A DNA stretch of 64,000 nucleotides. It comes from VRUE01 sp963703335. GTDB lineage: Bacteria; Actinomycetota; Thermoleophilia; Solirubrobacterales; 70-9. The stretch's first letter is position 1; each line of letters starts with the position of its first letter. The notes beneath the pieces are model-generated. The model was given only the letters and a program-made list of their open reading frames with translations. It was not told the DNA's origin and made no database searches. The stretch lies in NCBI GenBank assembly GCA_963703335.1, contig OY969812.1, forward strand, positions 1,240,001 through 1,304,000, written 5' to 3'. This document shows positions 1 through 8,593 of the stretch, piece by piece. Both the position numbers and the translations under genes were made by a program.

Positions 1-103
1 GGGTGTCGGGGCCGAGCATCTGACCGGAGGCGATGCGGAACAGAAGCGCGTAGCCGATCTGTCCGGCGGCGCCGGTCACGGTGACTTTCACAGGGGTGCT
101 CAC
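1..103 (-). CDS. mdh: malate dehydrogenase, N-terminal fragment
   Basis: The first 34 codons of a minus-strand gene run off the left edge. The translation opens with a short beta strand and the nucleotide-binding motif VTGAAGQIGYALLFRIASG, which is characteristic of NAD-dependent malate dehydrogenase of the GAAGQIGY type; this enzyme interconverts malate and oxaloacetate in the TCA cycle. The GTG start at 103 has an AGGAGA-like ribosome binding site about 10 bases upstream. The isocitrate dehydrogenase gene ends 35 bases upstream on the same strand, so the two TCA genes probably form an operon (icd then mdh). Only the start is seen, so completeness cannot be judged. Confidence 0.85.
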   Translation of the reverse strand, partial: MSTPVKVTVTGAAGQIGYALLFRIASGQMLGPDT

Positions 104-138
104 GGAATCTCTTTTCTCCTGGATTCGTGGTTTTAGAA

Positions 139-1353
139 CTAGGCCATTGCCTGGCGCAGGCCCTCGTCGATCGAGCCGAGGAACTCCTGCGTGGTCTGGA
201 ATTCCTGGTCAGGACCGACCAGCAGTGCCAAATCTTTGGTCATCTTGCCCCCTTCGACCGTCTCGATGCAGACGCGCTCGAGGGTCTCGGCAAAGTGTGA
301 GACCTCGGGGGTGTCGTCGAGCCGGCCGCGGGCGGCAAGGCCGCGGGTCCAGGCGAAGATCGAAGCGATCGGGTTGGTCGAGGTCGGCTTGCCCTCCTGG
401 TGCTGGCGATAGTGGCGCGTGACGGTTCCGTGCGCCGCCTCCGCCTCGACCGTCTTACCGTCGGGGCTCATCAGGACGCTCGTCATCAGGCCAAGCGAGC
501 CAAAACCCTGCGCGACGGTGTCGGATTGCACGTCCCCGTCGTAGTTCTTGCAAGCCCACACGTAACCGCCCTCCCACTTCAGCGCCGCGGCAACCATGTC
601 GTCGATCAAGCGGTGTTCATAGGTAAGCGCAGCAGCCTCGAAATCCACCCGGAACTCGTTCTCGTACACCTCGGCGAAGAGGTCCTTGAAGCGACCGTCG
701 TAGCGCTTCAGGATCGTGTTCTTGGTCGAGAGGTAGACCGGGAAGCCGCGATCGAGCCCGTAGCGCATCGAGGCGCGCGCAAAGTCCCGAATCGAGTCAT
801 CGAGGTTGTACATCGCCATTGCGATACCCCCACCGGGAAAGTCATAGACGTCGAGCTCGATCGGCTCGCTGCCGTCCTTGGGGGTGTAGGTGAGCGTCAG
901 CGTCCCCTCCCCCGGCACCACCATGTCGGTGGCGCGGTACTGGTCGCCGAAGGCGTGGCGGCCGATCACGATCGGCTTCGTCCAGCCGGGCACCAGGCGC
1001 GGGATGTTTGAGATCACGATCGGCTCGCGGAAGATGACGCCGCCGAGGATGTTGCGGATCGTCCCGTTCGGTGAGCGATACATCTCGGCCAGACCGAACT
1101 CCTCGACCCGTGCCTCGTCCGGCGTGATCGTCGCGCACTTGACGCCGACGCCGTGCTGCTTGATCGCCTTGGCCGCGTCAACGGTGATCTGGTCCCGGGT
1201 GGCGTCACGGCTCTCGATTCCAAGGTCGAAATAGATCAGCTCGAGGTCGAGGTAGGGCAGGATCAACTGCTCTTTGATGAAGGCCCAGATAATCCGGGTC
1301 ATCTCGTCGCCGTCAAGCTCGACGATCGGGTTCTTCACGGAGATCTTTGCCAC
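139..1353 (-). CDS. icd: NADP-dependent isocitrate dehydrogenase (type II, IDH1-like)
   Basis: 404 residues, full length for the eukaryotic-type homodimeric NADP-IDH family. This enzyme oxidatively decarboxylates isocitrate to 2-oxoglutarate in the cytoplasm. Diagnostic segments are the N-terminal NPIVELDGDEMTRIIW, the substrate-loop SPNGTIRNILGGVIFREPI, and the metal/cofactor segment KNYDGDVQSDTVAQGFGSLGLM followed by EAAHGTVTRHYRQHQ, whose HGTVTRHY is typical of NADP specificity in this subfamily. The frame is open further upstream, but the GTG at 1353 gives the family's usual VAKISVKNP start; the extra residues have no counterpart. The gene is divergent from the AidB-like gene, with only 41 bases between the two starts, so the promoters must overlap or be leaderless. 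Confidence 0.93.
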   Translation of the reverse strand: MAKISVKNPIVELDGDEMTRIIWAFIKEQLILPYLDLELIYFDLGIESRDATRDQITVDAAKAIKQHGVGVKCATITPDEARVEEFGLAEMYRSPNGTIRNILGGVIFREPIVISNIPRLVPGWTKPIVIGRHAFGDQYRATDMVVPGEGTLTLTYTPKDGSEPIELDVYDFPGGGIAMAMYNLDDSIRDFARASMRYGLDRGFPVYLSTKNTILKRYDGRFKDLFAEVYENEFRVDFEAAALTYEHRLIDDMVAAALKWEGGYVWACKNYDGDVQSDTVAQGFGSLGLMTSVLMSPDGKTVEAEAAHGTVTRHYRQHQEGKPTSTNPIASIFAWTRGLAARGRLDDTPEVSHFAETLERVCIETVEGGKMTKDLALLVGPDQEFQTTQEFLGSIDEGLRQAMA

Positions 1354-1394
1354 GCGGCGGGCGATGCTACCGATGGACTGGCACAATCAGATCA

Positions 1395-3062
1395 ATGGCC
1401 ACCGTCGAGCGCCGCAGTCCCGCTACCCACGAGGTCTTCAACCAGGCCTCGCCGCTGGAGGACTACAACCCGTTTGACGCCGACAAGCCGCTGCAGGAGG
1501 CGCTGCGGCGCGAGGGTGCTGACTGGGCCGAGGATCGCGCCCGCGAGCTCGGTGCGATCTGCGGCTCCGCCCAGACGATCCGTTGGGGCTTCGAGGCCAA
1601 CGAACGCAAGCCCGAGCTGAAGACTCACGATCGCTACGGCCACCGCATCGACGAGGTCGAGTTCGACACCTCGTGGCACGAGCTGATGCGGATCGGCGTC
1701 AGCCACGGCCTGCACGCGACACCCTGGCGCGAACCGGGTGTTGGTGCCCACGTCGCCCGGGCGGCGATGTTCATGCTGCTGATGCAGGCCGAGAGCGGCG
1801 TCGGCTGCCCGCTCTCGATGACCTATTCGGCGATCCCGGCACTGCGCAAACAGCCCGAGCTGGCCGCCGAGTGGGAGGACCGCTTCCTCTCGCTCGACTA
1901 CGACGAGCGCTCGATGCCCGCCAATCGCAAGAGCGGCTCCCTCTGCGGCATGGCGATGACCGAGAAGCAGGGCGGCTCCGACGTACGCGCCAACACCACG
2001 GTGGCGACCCCGCTCAACGGCGGCGGGCCCGGCGCCGAGTACGAGCTGGTCGGCCACAAGTGGTTCTGCTCGGCGCCAATGTGCGACGCCTTCCTCGTCC
2101 TCGCCCAGACCGAGTCCGGCATCTCCTGCTTCCTGATGCCACGCTGGACGCCTGACGGCGAGCGCAATGCCTTTCAGATCCAGCGGCTCAAGGACAAGCT
2201 CGGCAACCGCTCCAACGCCTCCTCGGAGCTCGAGTTCCGCGGTGCTTGGGCGCGCATGGTCGGCGAGGAGGGTCGCGGCGTGCCGACGATCATCGAGATG
2301 GTCAACCACACCCGCCTCGACTGCGTGATCGGCGCCGCGACCGGCTACCGCGCCGGCGTCGTGCAGGCGCTCAACCACACCGAACACCGTGCCGCCTTCG
2401 GCAAGGACCTGATCGACCAGCCGCTGATGCGAAACGTCCTCGCCGACCTCTGCGTCGAGTCAGAGGCCGCGACCGTCGCCTCGATGCGCCTCGCCCGCGC
2501 CTATGACGAGGTAGCGGCCGGCAATGAGGAGGCAGCAGAGTTCCGCCGTCTCGCAAACGCGGTCCTCAAGTACTGGCTCTGCAAGCGAGCCCCCTCGCAC
2601 GCCGTCGAGTGCCTGGAGTGCCTCGGCGGAAATGGCTACGTCGAGGAGTCCGGCCTCCCACGCCTTTACCGCGAGGCCCCACTTGCGTCCATCTGGGAGG
2701 GCTCAGGCAACGTCCAATGCCTCGACGTCCTCCGCGCCATGGTCAAGAACCCAACCTCCGTCGACGCTTTCTTCGCCGAGGTAATGGAGGGTGCCGGCGC
2801 CGAACCGAAGCTCGACTCTTACGTCACCTCACTGCGAGACGAAATCCCGGGCGACATCGACACAATCGAGGCCAGAGCCCGCCGCATCGTCGAGAAAATG
2901 GCGATCGCGCTCCAAGCTTCCCTCCTCGTTCGCTACGGCGACCCAGCCACCTCAGATGCCTTCTGCGCCTCGCGCCTCTCCGGTGACTGGGGCAACGCCT
3001 TCGGCACCCTCCCGGCGGGCACGGACTTCAGCCGCATCATCGCCCGACACCGCCCCGTATAG
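1395..3062 (+). CDS. aidB: AidB-like acyl-CoA dehydrogenase
   Basis: 555 residues, the length of AidB rather than of ordinary (about 380-residue) acyl-CoA dehydrogenases. The N-terminus has the AidB signature THEVFNQ...LEDYNPFD, the middle has the FAD-contact motif MTEKQGGSDVRANTT, and the C-terminal helical part has LECLGGNGYVEESGLPRLYREAP with the SIWEGSGN motif. AidB proteins are flavoproteins with a weak dehydrogenase activity and DNA-binding ability, induced in the E. coli adaptive response to alkylation; substrate and role here are unknown. The ATG at 1395 is the first start that leaves the N-terminus in line with the family. The stop codon ends exactly where a 19-bp-arm hairpin begins, facing the convergent M50 gene. 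Confidence 0.85.
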   Translation: MATVERRSPATHEVFNQASPLEDYNPFDADKPLQEALRREGADWAEDRARELGAICGSAQTIRWGFEANERKPELKTHDRYGHRIDEVEFDTSWHELMRIGVSHGLHATPWREPGVGAHVARAAMFMLLMQAESGVGCPLSMTYSAIPALRKQPELAAEWEDRFLSLDYDERSMPANRKSGSLCGMAMTEKQGGSDVRANTTVATPLNGGGPGAEYELVGHKWFCSAPMCDAFLVLAQTESGISCFLMPRWTPDGERNAFQIQRLKDKLGNRSNASSELEFRGAWARMVGEEGRGVPTIIEMVNHTRLDCVIGAATGYRAGVVQALNHTEHRAAFGKDLIDQPLMRNVLADLCVESEAATVASMRLARAYDEVAAGNEEAAEFRRLANAVLKYWLCKRAPSHAVECLECLGGNGYVEESGLPRLYREAPLASIWEGSGNVQCLDVLRAMVKNPTSVDAFFAEVMEGAGAEPKLDSYVTSLRDEIPGDIDTIEARARRIVEKMAIALQASLLVRYGDPATSDAFCASRLSGDWGNAFGTLPAGTDFSRIIARHRPV

Positions 3063-3130
3063 AAAGCCCGGGCAGGGGGTGGAGCGTCTTGTACCGAAAA
3101 AGTTAAGCGGAACCCCCTGCCCGGGCTTTC
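3062..3130. terminator. long hairpin between convergent stop codons
   Basis: Perfect 19-bp arms (3062-3080 and 3112-3130) enclose a 31-base spacer. The hairpin fills the gap between the stop codon of the AidB-like gene and that of the M50 protease gene exactly, which argues for bidirectional termination. There is no long T-run. The spacer contains the words GTCTTGTAC and AAAAAGTTAAGCGGAA, which recur in inverted orientation at 4308-4424 on the other side of the protease gene, so it is also one copy of a repeat family. Confidence 0.7.
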
Positions 3131-4294
3131 CTACTTCGCGGTATCGCGCAGTGCCCGCCCAACCTGCTCAACGGTGATCACGCCAGAAAGGCGCCCGTCC
3201 GCGTCGACCACCATCAAGGCGCCGAAGCGCCGCAACGCCCGGCTCGCAAGCAGCGAATCAAGCGGAGCATCGTCACGCACCTGAAACGTGCCGTCGTCCC
3301 GCTCCAGCAAATCGGAGACATGAGAGGTCGTGCGCGAGGTCTCGGGGACCTCATCGGCTTTGTCGCGGACGACCAAGCCGAGGAAGCGGTGGGCCGCGTC
3401 GACCACCGGGAACCACGGCCAACGGTAGCGCAGGAAGTACTCGTCGAGCGCCTGCTCGACGCTGAGCTCGTCTGGGATCGCCACCGGTTCGCGATCCATC
3501 ACGTCGGAGACGAGCAACTCGCTGATGCGGCCGGTGATCTTGGTTTGCATCGACGCGGCGCGGGCCGAGCTGTTGATGACGAAGCCGATCAGCGCCAGCC
3601 AGACGCCGCCGAAGGTGTTGCCGCCGGCGATCATCAGCAGGCCGCCGCCAATGAAGATGTAGGCGAAGACGCGGCCCAGGTTGGCGGCGAAGCGGGTCGC
3701 CGAGTTGCGATCGCCGCTGCGCCACCAGGCGATCGCGCGGACGATCCGGCCGCCATCCATCGGGAAGGCCGGCAGCAGGTTGAAGACGAGGACGAGCAGG
3801 TTGATCGAGGCCAGCCAGCCGATCATCGCCATTACTCCGGAGACCCCGGAGTTCTCCTCAATCAGCACCGCCTGCTTGAACTCCTCGGCTCCGACCGCGG
3901 CCAACCCGATCGCCGTGGTCACGATGACGATGGCGAGGGTCACCAGCGGACCGGCGACGGCCACCTTGAACTCGGTCGCGGGGCTGTCGGATTCGCGGTC
4001 CATGCGCGCCATGCCGCCGAAGATCCAGAGCTGGATGCTGGAGATGCCGATGCCATTGCGCAGCGCAGCAAAGGCGTGGCCGAGCTCGTGCAGGACGATC
4101 GAGCCGAAGAAGCCGATGGCGCTGAGGACCGCCAGCGCGAAGGGCGTCGAACCAGAGCTGCTCTCGCCAAGCACGTTGCCGTAGAAGTTGGAGAGCCAGA
4201 AAATCACCAGGAAGAGGACGAGGAACCACGACCAGTCGACGGTGATCCGGATGCCGCGAACGTGGAAGAGGGTTATCGGTTTGCCGCCCAGCAT
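3131..4294 (-). CDS. M50-family site-2-type membrane protease with C-terminal CBS pair
   Basis: 387 residues. Hydrophobic segments begin near residue 12 (VDWSWFLVLFLVIFWLS), and the zinc-protease motif HELGHAFAA lies near residue 70. The second metal-binding motif NLLPAFPMDGGRIVRAI lies near residue 190. The membrane part is followed by two CBS domains (SDVMDREPVAIPDELSV..., then VSDLLERDDGTFQV...), which usually sense adenine nucleotides. Family knowledge: intramembrane cleavage of anti-sigma factors or other membrane proteins; the substrate here is unknown. The ATG at 4294 was chosen because the protein begins MLGGKPITLFHVRGI as in rip1/SpoIVFB-like proteins and a GGGG element precedes it; the frame is open for another 620 codons, but those are antisense to the M28 gene. 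Confidence 0.9.
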   Translation of the reverse strand: MLGGKPITLFHVRGIRITVDWSWFLVLFLVIFWLSNFYGNVLGESSSGSTPFALAVLSAIGFFGSIVLHELGHAFAALRNGIGISSIQLWIFGGMARMDRESDSPATEFKVAVAGPLVTLAIVIVTTAIGLAAVGAEEFKQAVLIEENSGVSGVMAMIGWLASINLLVLVFNLLPAFPMDGGRIVRAIAWWRSGDRNSATRFAANLGRVFAYIFIGGGLLMIAGGNTFGGVWLALIGFVINSSARAASMQTKITGRISELLVSDVMDREPVAIPDELSVEQALDEYFLRYRWPWFPVVDAAHRFLGLVVRDKADEVPETSRTTSHVSDLLERDDGTFQVRDDAPLDSLLASRALRRFGALMVVDADGRLSGVITVEQVGRALRDTAK

Positions 4295-4307
4295 TTGACC
4301 CCATCGT

Positions 4308-4424
4308 ACGGGTCGGTCCGGGTGGGGGTTCCACTTAACTTTTTCGGTGGGGCGCGGTTGGCTGGCGCCCAAAGGCCTTGACGAAAAAGTACAAGACGTT
4401 CCACCCCCACCCGGACCGACCCGT
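4308..4424. repeat. hairpin element flanking the M50 protease gene
   Basis: Perfect 22-bp arms at 4308-4329 and 4403-4424 enclose 73 bases. Next to the left arm is TTCCACTTAACTTTTTCGG, and next to the right arm is GTACAAGACGTTCC. The same two words, in the opposite orientation and directly abutting, form the core of the 3062-3130 hairpin. This copy carries about 40 extra bases between them. It lies between the divergent starts of the protease and M28 peptidase genes, so it cannot act only as a terminator of convergent genes. Confidence 0.75.
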
Positions 4425-4438
4425 ATAGGTTCGCGAGG

Positions 4439-5614
4439 ATGCAGGTCGACGAGAACACGCTTCGTGAGCTGCTGGAGGAGTTCGAGCAGATCTACCGTCC
4501 CTCCGCCTCCGAAGGGGAGCGCGAGGCGGCTGAGTGGATCGTCGAGCGCTTTGCAGAGCTCGGCGCCGAGGCCCGGATCGAGGCCGAGCCGGCTCATGGC
4601 ACCTACTGGTGGCCGCTCGGCCTCGGCGCCATACTGGGGGCGCTCAGTGGCTTCCTCGGCCTGCGTGGCCGGCGCTGGCTCGGCGCCATCGTCGGCGCGA
4701 TCGGAGCGGCCGGCATCGCCGACGACTTCCCGCCCGGCCAACGGCGGTTGCGCAAGCCTCTGGCCAAGCGCACCACCTACAACGTCCTCTGTGAGTTCGG
4801 GCCGACGGACGCAGAGCGGACGATGGTCCTCGTCGCCCACCACGACGCCGCCCACTCGGGCCTGATCTTCCACCCCGAGATTCCCAAGTTCGCCGATCGC
4901 CTCGGCCTGATCGAGGGGCAAGACACCAGCCCACCGCTGATGGCGCCGGTGGTCGGTGGACCGATCCTGGCCGCGCTCGGGGCGCTCACGGGGCGCCGGT
5001 TGCTCGCCAAGATCGGGATCGTGCTCGGCCTTGGCTCGGCCGCGGCGATGGTTGATATCGGATCGCGCAAAACCGTCCCCGGAGCCAATGACAACGGCAC
5101 CGCGGTTGTCGCTCTGCTCGCGCTGGCCCAGCGGCTGGTGAAAGAGCCACCGCAAGAGATGCGGGTGATCCTGCTCTCCGCCGGCGCCGAGGAGTCCTTC
5201 AGCGAGGGAATCAAGGCCTTCGGCGAGCGTCACTTCCCCTCGCTGCCACGGGAGAGCACCTTCTTCCTCGCGGTCGACTCGATCGGCTCGCCTCACCTGC
5301 TGGTCCTGCGCGGCGAGGGCTTCCTGAAGATGCGCGAGTACTCGCCACGGGCGCTGGCGCTGATCGACGGCCTCGCCGAGGAGCTGGGGATCTGGCTCTA
5401 CCCCAATCTGCGCCTGCACAACGGCACCGACGGCCTCGAGCCTCTCGCGGCCGGCTATGAGACCGCCTCGCTCTGCGGCTGTACCGATCTCAAGAACCCG
5501 GCCAACTACCACTGGCCAAACGACCTGGCCGAGAACGTCGACTTCGGCAGCGTCGCCGACGGCATCCGCCTGATCGAGGCCGCCGTGCGCCGCCTCGACG
5601 AGCGCTGGCTGTAG
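4439..5614 (+). CDS. M28-family zinc peptidase
   Basis: 391 residues. A helical N-terminal region is followed by a hydrophobic hairpin near residues 60-95 (LGLGAILGALSGFLGL, WLGAIVGAIGAAGIA), probably a membrane anchor. The bimetal peptidase motifs then follow in order: VLVAHHDAAHSG, VPGANDNGTAVVALLALA, ILLSAGAEESFSEG, and NYHWPNDLAENVDFG. These supply the His, Asp, Glu, Glu, Asp and His ligand positions of the M28 aminopeptidase/carboxypeptidase family. The insertion of a second hydrophobic stretch between the first and second motif (VVGGPILAALGALTG) is unusual and supports membrane association. Substrate unknown. It is divergent from the M50 protease. Confidence 0.85.
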   Translation: MQVDENTLRELLEEFEQIYRPSASEGEREAAEWIVERFAELGAEARIEAEPAHGTYWWPLGLGAILGALSGFLGLRGRRWLGAIVGAIGAAGIADDFPPGQRRLRKPLAKRTTYNVLCEFGPTDAERTMVLVAHHDAAHSGLIFHPEIPKFADRLGLIEGQDTSPPLMAPVVGGPILAALGALTGRRLLAKIGIVLGLGSAAAMVDIGSRKTVPGANDNGTAVVALLALAQRLVKEPPQEMRVILLSAGAEESFSEGIKAFGERHFPSLPRESTFFLAVDSIGSPHLLVLRGEGFLKMREYSPRALALIDGLAEELGIWLYPNLRLHNGTDGLEPLAAGYETASLCGCTDLKNPANYHWPNDLAENVDFGSVADGIRLIEAAVRRLDERWL

Positions 5615-5625
5615 GTGACTCCCAC

Positions 5626-5674
5626 GAGGTGCAACGCGTAGTGGCCCTGTGAGAACCACAACGCGTTGCACCTC
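5626..5674. repeat. GGTGCAACG-family palindromic repeat, copy 1
   Basis: Perfect 14-bp arms (5626-5639 and 5661-5674) with a further internal GTGG/CCAC pairing and the loop words GGCCCTGTGAG. It lies between the M28 peptidase stop and the sdhA promoter and could end M28 transcription. Related copies are at 14826, 31271, 43398 and 46328. Confidence 0.85.
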
Positions 5675-5709
5675 TCCTAAATCCCGACCGCGGGGTCGGA
5701 TTTTGGCTC

Positions 5710-5715
5710 TATAGA
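5710..5715 (+). promoter_or_regulatory. probable sdhA -10 box (near-leaderless)
   Basis: TATAGA lies 10 bases before the GTG start of the flavoprotein gene and sits inside the palindrome CTCTATAGAG. A transcription start at the usual distance would leave a 5' UTR of only a few bases. I see no convincing -35 hexamer and no Shine-Dalgarno sequence. Confidence 0.45.
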
Positions 5716-5725
5716 GTCCGCGCTC

Positions 5726-7414
5726 GTGCCCACGCATGACGTACTCGTGATCGGCGCCGGCCTGGCCGGACAGCGAGCAGCACTGGCGGCCGCCGAGCAG
5801 GGTGTCTCGGTTGGGATCGTCAGCAAGGTCCACCCGGTCCGCTCGCACTCCAATGCCGCCCAGGGCGGGATCAACGCCGCGCTCAACCCCGGTGACTCCT
5901 GGGAGTCGCACGCCTTCGACACGATCAAGGGCTCCGACTACCTGAGCGACCAGGACGCGGTCGAGATCATGTGCCGCGAGGCCCCGGAGGAGATCCTCCA
6001 CCTCGAGCACCTCGGCGTCACCTTCCACCGCAACGAGGAAGGCAAGCTCGGCACCCGCGCCTTCGGCGGCGCCTCCGCTGCCCGCACTTACTACGTCGCC
6101 GACATCACCGGCCAGGCGATCATGCACGTGCTCTACGAGCAGCTGATGAAGCACTCCGAGCAGGTCGCCCGCTACGAGGAGTGGTTCTGCACGGCGCTGG
6201 CGCTCGACGAGCAGGGCGAGTGCTGCGGCGTCGTCACCCGCAACATCGCCGACGGCTCAATGCAGCTCTTCCAGGCGAAGTCGGTAATCCTCGCCAGCGG
6301 CGGCAACGGCCAGGTCTGGAAGCCGACCACCAACGCGCTGATCTGCACCGGCGACGGCATCGCGATGGCCTACCGGGCCGGGGCAAAGCTGATGGACATG
6401 GAGATGATCCAGTACCACCCGACGACGCTGGCGGGCAAGGGCTTCCTGATCACCGAGGGTGCCCGCGGCGAGGGCGCCCACCTGCTCAATGCCAAGGGCG
6501 AACGCTTCATGGAGCGCTACGCGCCCAACAAGATGGAGCTGGCCTCACGCGACGTCGTCTCCCGCGCCGAGCAGACCGAGATCAACGAGGGGCGCGGCTT
6601 CCCGGACGGCACCGTCGCCCTCGACATCACCGTGGTGCCGAAAAAGCGCGTGCACGAGGCGCTGCGCGAGATCGTTCTCGTCGGCAAGGACTTCGCCGGC
6701 GTCGACATCACCAAGGAACCGATCCACATCAAGCCCGGCAACCACTACACGATGGGCGGGGTCAAGACCGACGTCGACGGCCGCACCGACATCCCGGGCC
6801 TCTACGCCGCCGGCGAGGTCGCCTGCGTCTCGGTCCACGGCGGCAACCGGCTCGGCGCCAACTCGCTGCTCGACACCCTGATCTTCGGCCGCCGCTCTGG
6901 CGCCGACGCCGCCGCCCGCGCCAAGCGGACCGAGGGCTCTCGGCCCTCGAAATCGGTGCTCGAGACCGAGCAGGCGACGATCGACGCGATCTCCGCCCGC
7001 GAGAAGGGCTCCGGTCGCCGCGTCTCGGAGATCAAGTTCGACCTGGGCACGGTCATGGACGCCAAGGTCGCCGTTTTCCGCGATGAGGCCGGCATTCAGG
7101 AGGCGCTGGAGACGGTGCGCCGGCTCAAGGAGGAGGCGAAGACCGCCTACATCGACGACAAGGGCGCGATCTTCAACCAGGACCTGCTGGGAGCGATCGA
7201 GCTCGGCTACATGCTCGACAACGCCGAGTGCACCTGCGTCGCCGCGCTCGAGCGCAAGGAGAGCCGCGGCGCCCAGTACAGGACGGACTTCCCGGAGCGC
7301 AATGATGAGGAGTGGCTCAAGCACATCGATCTGCAGCTGAACGACGACGGTCCCGAGATCTCCTACTCCGAGGTGACGATCACCCAGTGGGAACCGCAAG
7401 AGAGGACTTACTAG
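5726..7414 (+). CDS. sdhA: succinate dehydrogenase / fumarate reductase flavoprotein subunit
   Basis: 562 residues. The N-terminal FAD fold is VLVIGAGLAGQRAALAAAE, followed by VRSHSNAAQGGINAAL, whose His is the covalent FAD attachment site of this family. Active-site segments include MIQYHPTTL, the HYTMGGVKTD capping region and HGGNRLGANSLLDTLIFGRR. The C-terminal helical domain is complete. It oxidises succinate to fumarate and passes electrons to the iron-sulfur subunit. The GTG start leads straight into the FAD motif and follows a TATAGA box. The iron-sulfur gene begins at the base after its stop codon, so the subunits are translationally coupled. Confidence 0.95.
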   Translation: MPTHDVLVIGAGLAGQRAALAAAEQGVSVGIVSKVHPVRSHSNAAQGGINAALNPGDSWESHAFDTIKGSDYLSDQDAVEIMCREAPEEILHLEHLGVTFHRNEEGKLGTRAFGGASAARTYYVADITGQAIMHVLYEQLMKHSEQVARYEEWFCTALALDEQGECCGVVTRNIADGSMQLFQAKSVILASGGNGQVWKPTTNALICTGDGIAMAYRAGAKLMDMEMIQYHPTTLAGKGFLITEGARGEGAHLLNAKGERFMERYAPNKMELASRDVVSRAEQTEINEGRGFPDGTVALDITVVPKKRVHEALREIVLVGKDFAGVDITKEPIHIKPGNHYTMGGVKTDVDGRTDIPGLYAAGEVACVSVHGGNRLGANSLLDTLIFGRRSGADAAARAKRTEGSRPSKSVLETEQATIDAISAREKGSGRRVSEIKFDLGTVMDAKVAVFRDEAGIQEALETVRRLKEEAKTAYIDDKGAIFNQDLLGAIELGYMLDNAECTCVAALERKESRGAQYRTDFPERNDEEWLKHIDLQLNDDGPEISYSEVTITQWEPQERTY

Positions 7415-8593
7415 ATGGCTGAGTACACACTGAAAGTCCGCCGGTACCAACCCGAGTCGGGAGAGGGCGCCTACTGGGAGGAGTTCCAGGTCGAGCTCGA
7501 TCCCTCGCTCTCGGTTCTCGATGGCCTGCTGCAGGCCAAAGACCGCGACGACGGGTCGCTTTCGGTGCGCTGCTCCTGCCGCGCCGCGATCTGCGGCTCC
7601 TGCGGGCTGAAGATCAACGGCCAGTCCGGGCTCGGCTGCAAGACCCAAATTGGCGAGGCCCAGGAGCTGGCCGAGAAGAAGGCCAGCGTCAGTCCCAATG
7701 CCAATGACGAGACGCCCGCGATCGTCGTCGAGCCGATGGGGAACATGCCCGTGATCAAGGACCTGATCACCGACATGGAGTCGACGCACTGGACCAAGAT
7801 CCGCCGCGTCACTCCCTGGCTCCTCCCCCACGGTGAGGCGCCCGAGCGCGAGTACGTGGTCGAGCCCGAGTCGATGATCGACATCACCCAGTCGATGGCC
7901 TGCATCCAGTGCGGCGCCTGCGTCTCCTCCTGCCTCTCGATGGAAGCCGACCCCGACTTCATCGGCCCGGCGGCGCTGGCCAAGGCCTACCGCTTCGTCG
8001 GCGACCCGCGCGACGCCGAGACCAAGGAGCGCCTCCACGACCTCGCCGAAGATCCGCACGGGATCTACGACTGCACCCACTGCTTCAGCTGCATCGACGC
8101 CTGCCCCAAGGGCGTGGCGCCGATGGACCAGATCATGCGCCTGCGCCGCAAAGCCGGCGAGGAGGGGATCGACGACCCCAACCACGGCCACAACCACGAG
8201 GCGGCCTTCGTCAAGATCATCGAGAAGAAGGGGACGCTGGATGAGGGACTACTGCTTCAGGAGTCCTTTGCGCCCGGTGTGAAAGGCAAGCTGAAACCGA
8301 GCAAGGCGGCAATCAAAGAACTGCTTGGCTCGATCCCGACCGTGCTGCGCGCGATCAAGACCGGCAAGGGCCGCTCACTGTCAAAGCTGATCCCCGGCAT
8401 CCACCCGAAGCTGCCCGGCGGCGCCCAGGACGAGGTCCAGGCGATCTACAAGCACGCCGAGGAGCACCGCGAGGAATTCAACATCTACATCAAGGGCGAG
8501 GACGAGGACTTCGTCGAACCGGAGCCCGATGAGATGACGGACGAGGCGATGGCGGCGGAGGCTGCGGCCGCCACGGAAAGCGAGGAGTCGTGA
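7415..8593 (+). CDS. sdhB: succinate dehydrogenase iron-sulfur subunit, type-E with two [4Fe-4S] motifs
   Basis: 392 residues, well above the usual 240-260. The [2Fe-2S] motif CSCRAAICGSCGLKINGQSGLGC lies near residues 51-75. The first [4Fe-4S] motif is CIQCGACVSSC. The second is CTHCFSCIDACPKG, with four cysteines where classical SdhB has three and a [3Fe-4S] cluster; this is the pattern of type-E succinate:quinone reductases and of thiol:fumarate reductase TfrB. A C-terminal extension of about 110 residues ends in a very acidic tail. The ATG abuts the sdhA stop, and the stop overlaps the next gene's GTG. Confidence 0.9.
   Translation: MAEYTLKVRRYQPESGEGAYWEEFQVELDPSLSVLDGLLQAKDRDDGSLSVRCSCRAAICGSCGLKINGQSGLGCKTQIGEAQELAEKKASVSPNANDETPAIVVEPMGNMPVIKDLITDMESTHWTKIRRVTPWLLPHGEAPEREYVVEPESMIDITQSMACIQCGACVSSCLSMEADPDFIGPAALAKAYRFVGDPRDAETKERLHDLAEDPHGIYDCTHCFSCIDACPKGVAPMDQIMRLRRKAGEEGIDDPNHGHNHEAAFVKIIEKKGTLDEGLLLQESFAPGVKGKLKPSKAAIKELLGSIPTVLRAIKTGKGRSLSKLIPGIHPKLPGGAQDEVQAIYKHAEEHREEFNIYIKGEDEDFVEPEPDEMTDEAMAAEAAAATESEES

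Noticed and set aside
4295..6154. 620-codon N-terminal extension of the M50 protease frame
   Set aside because: It is antisense to the M28 peptidase and sdhA genes, has low-complexity composition and lies before a well-conserved protease start.
6545..8197. 550-codon minus-strand frame opposite sdhA/sdhB
   Set aside because: A GC-rich shadow frame; the plus strand carries unmistakable conserved subunits.
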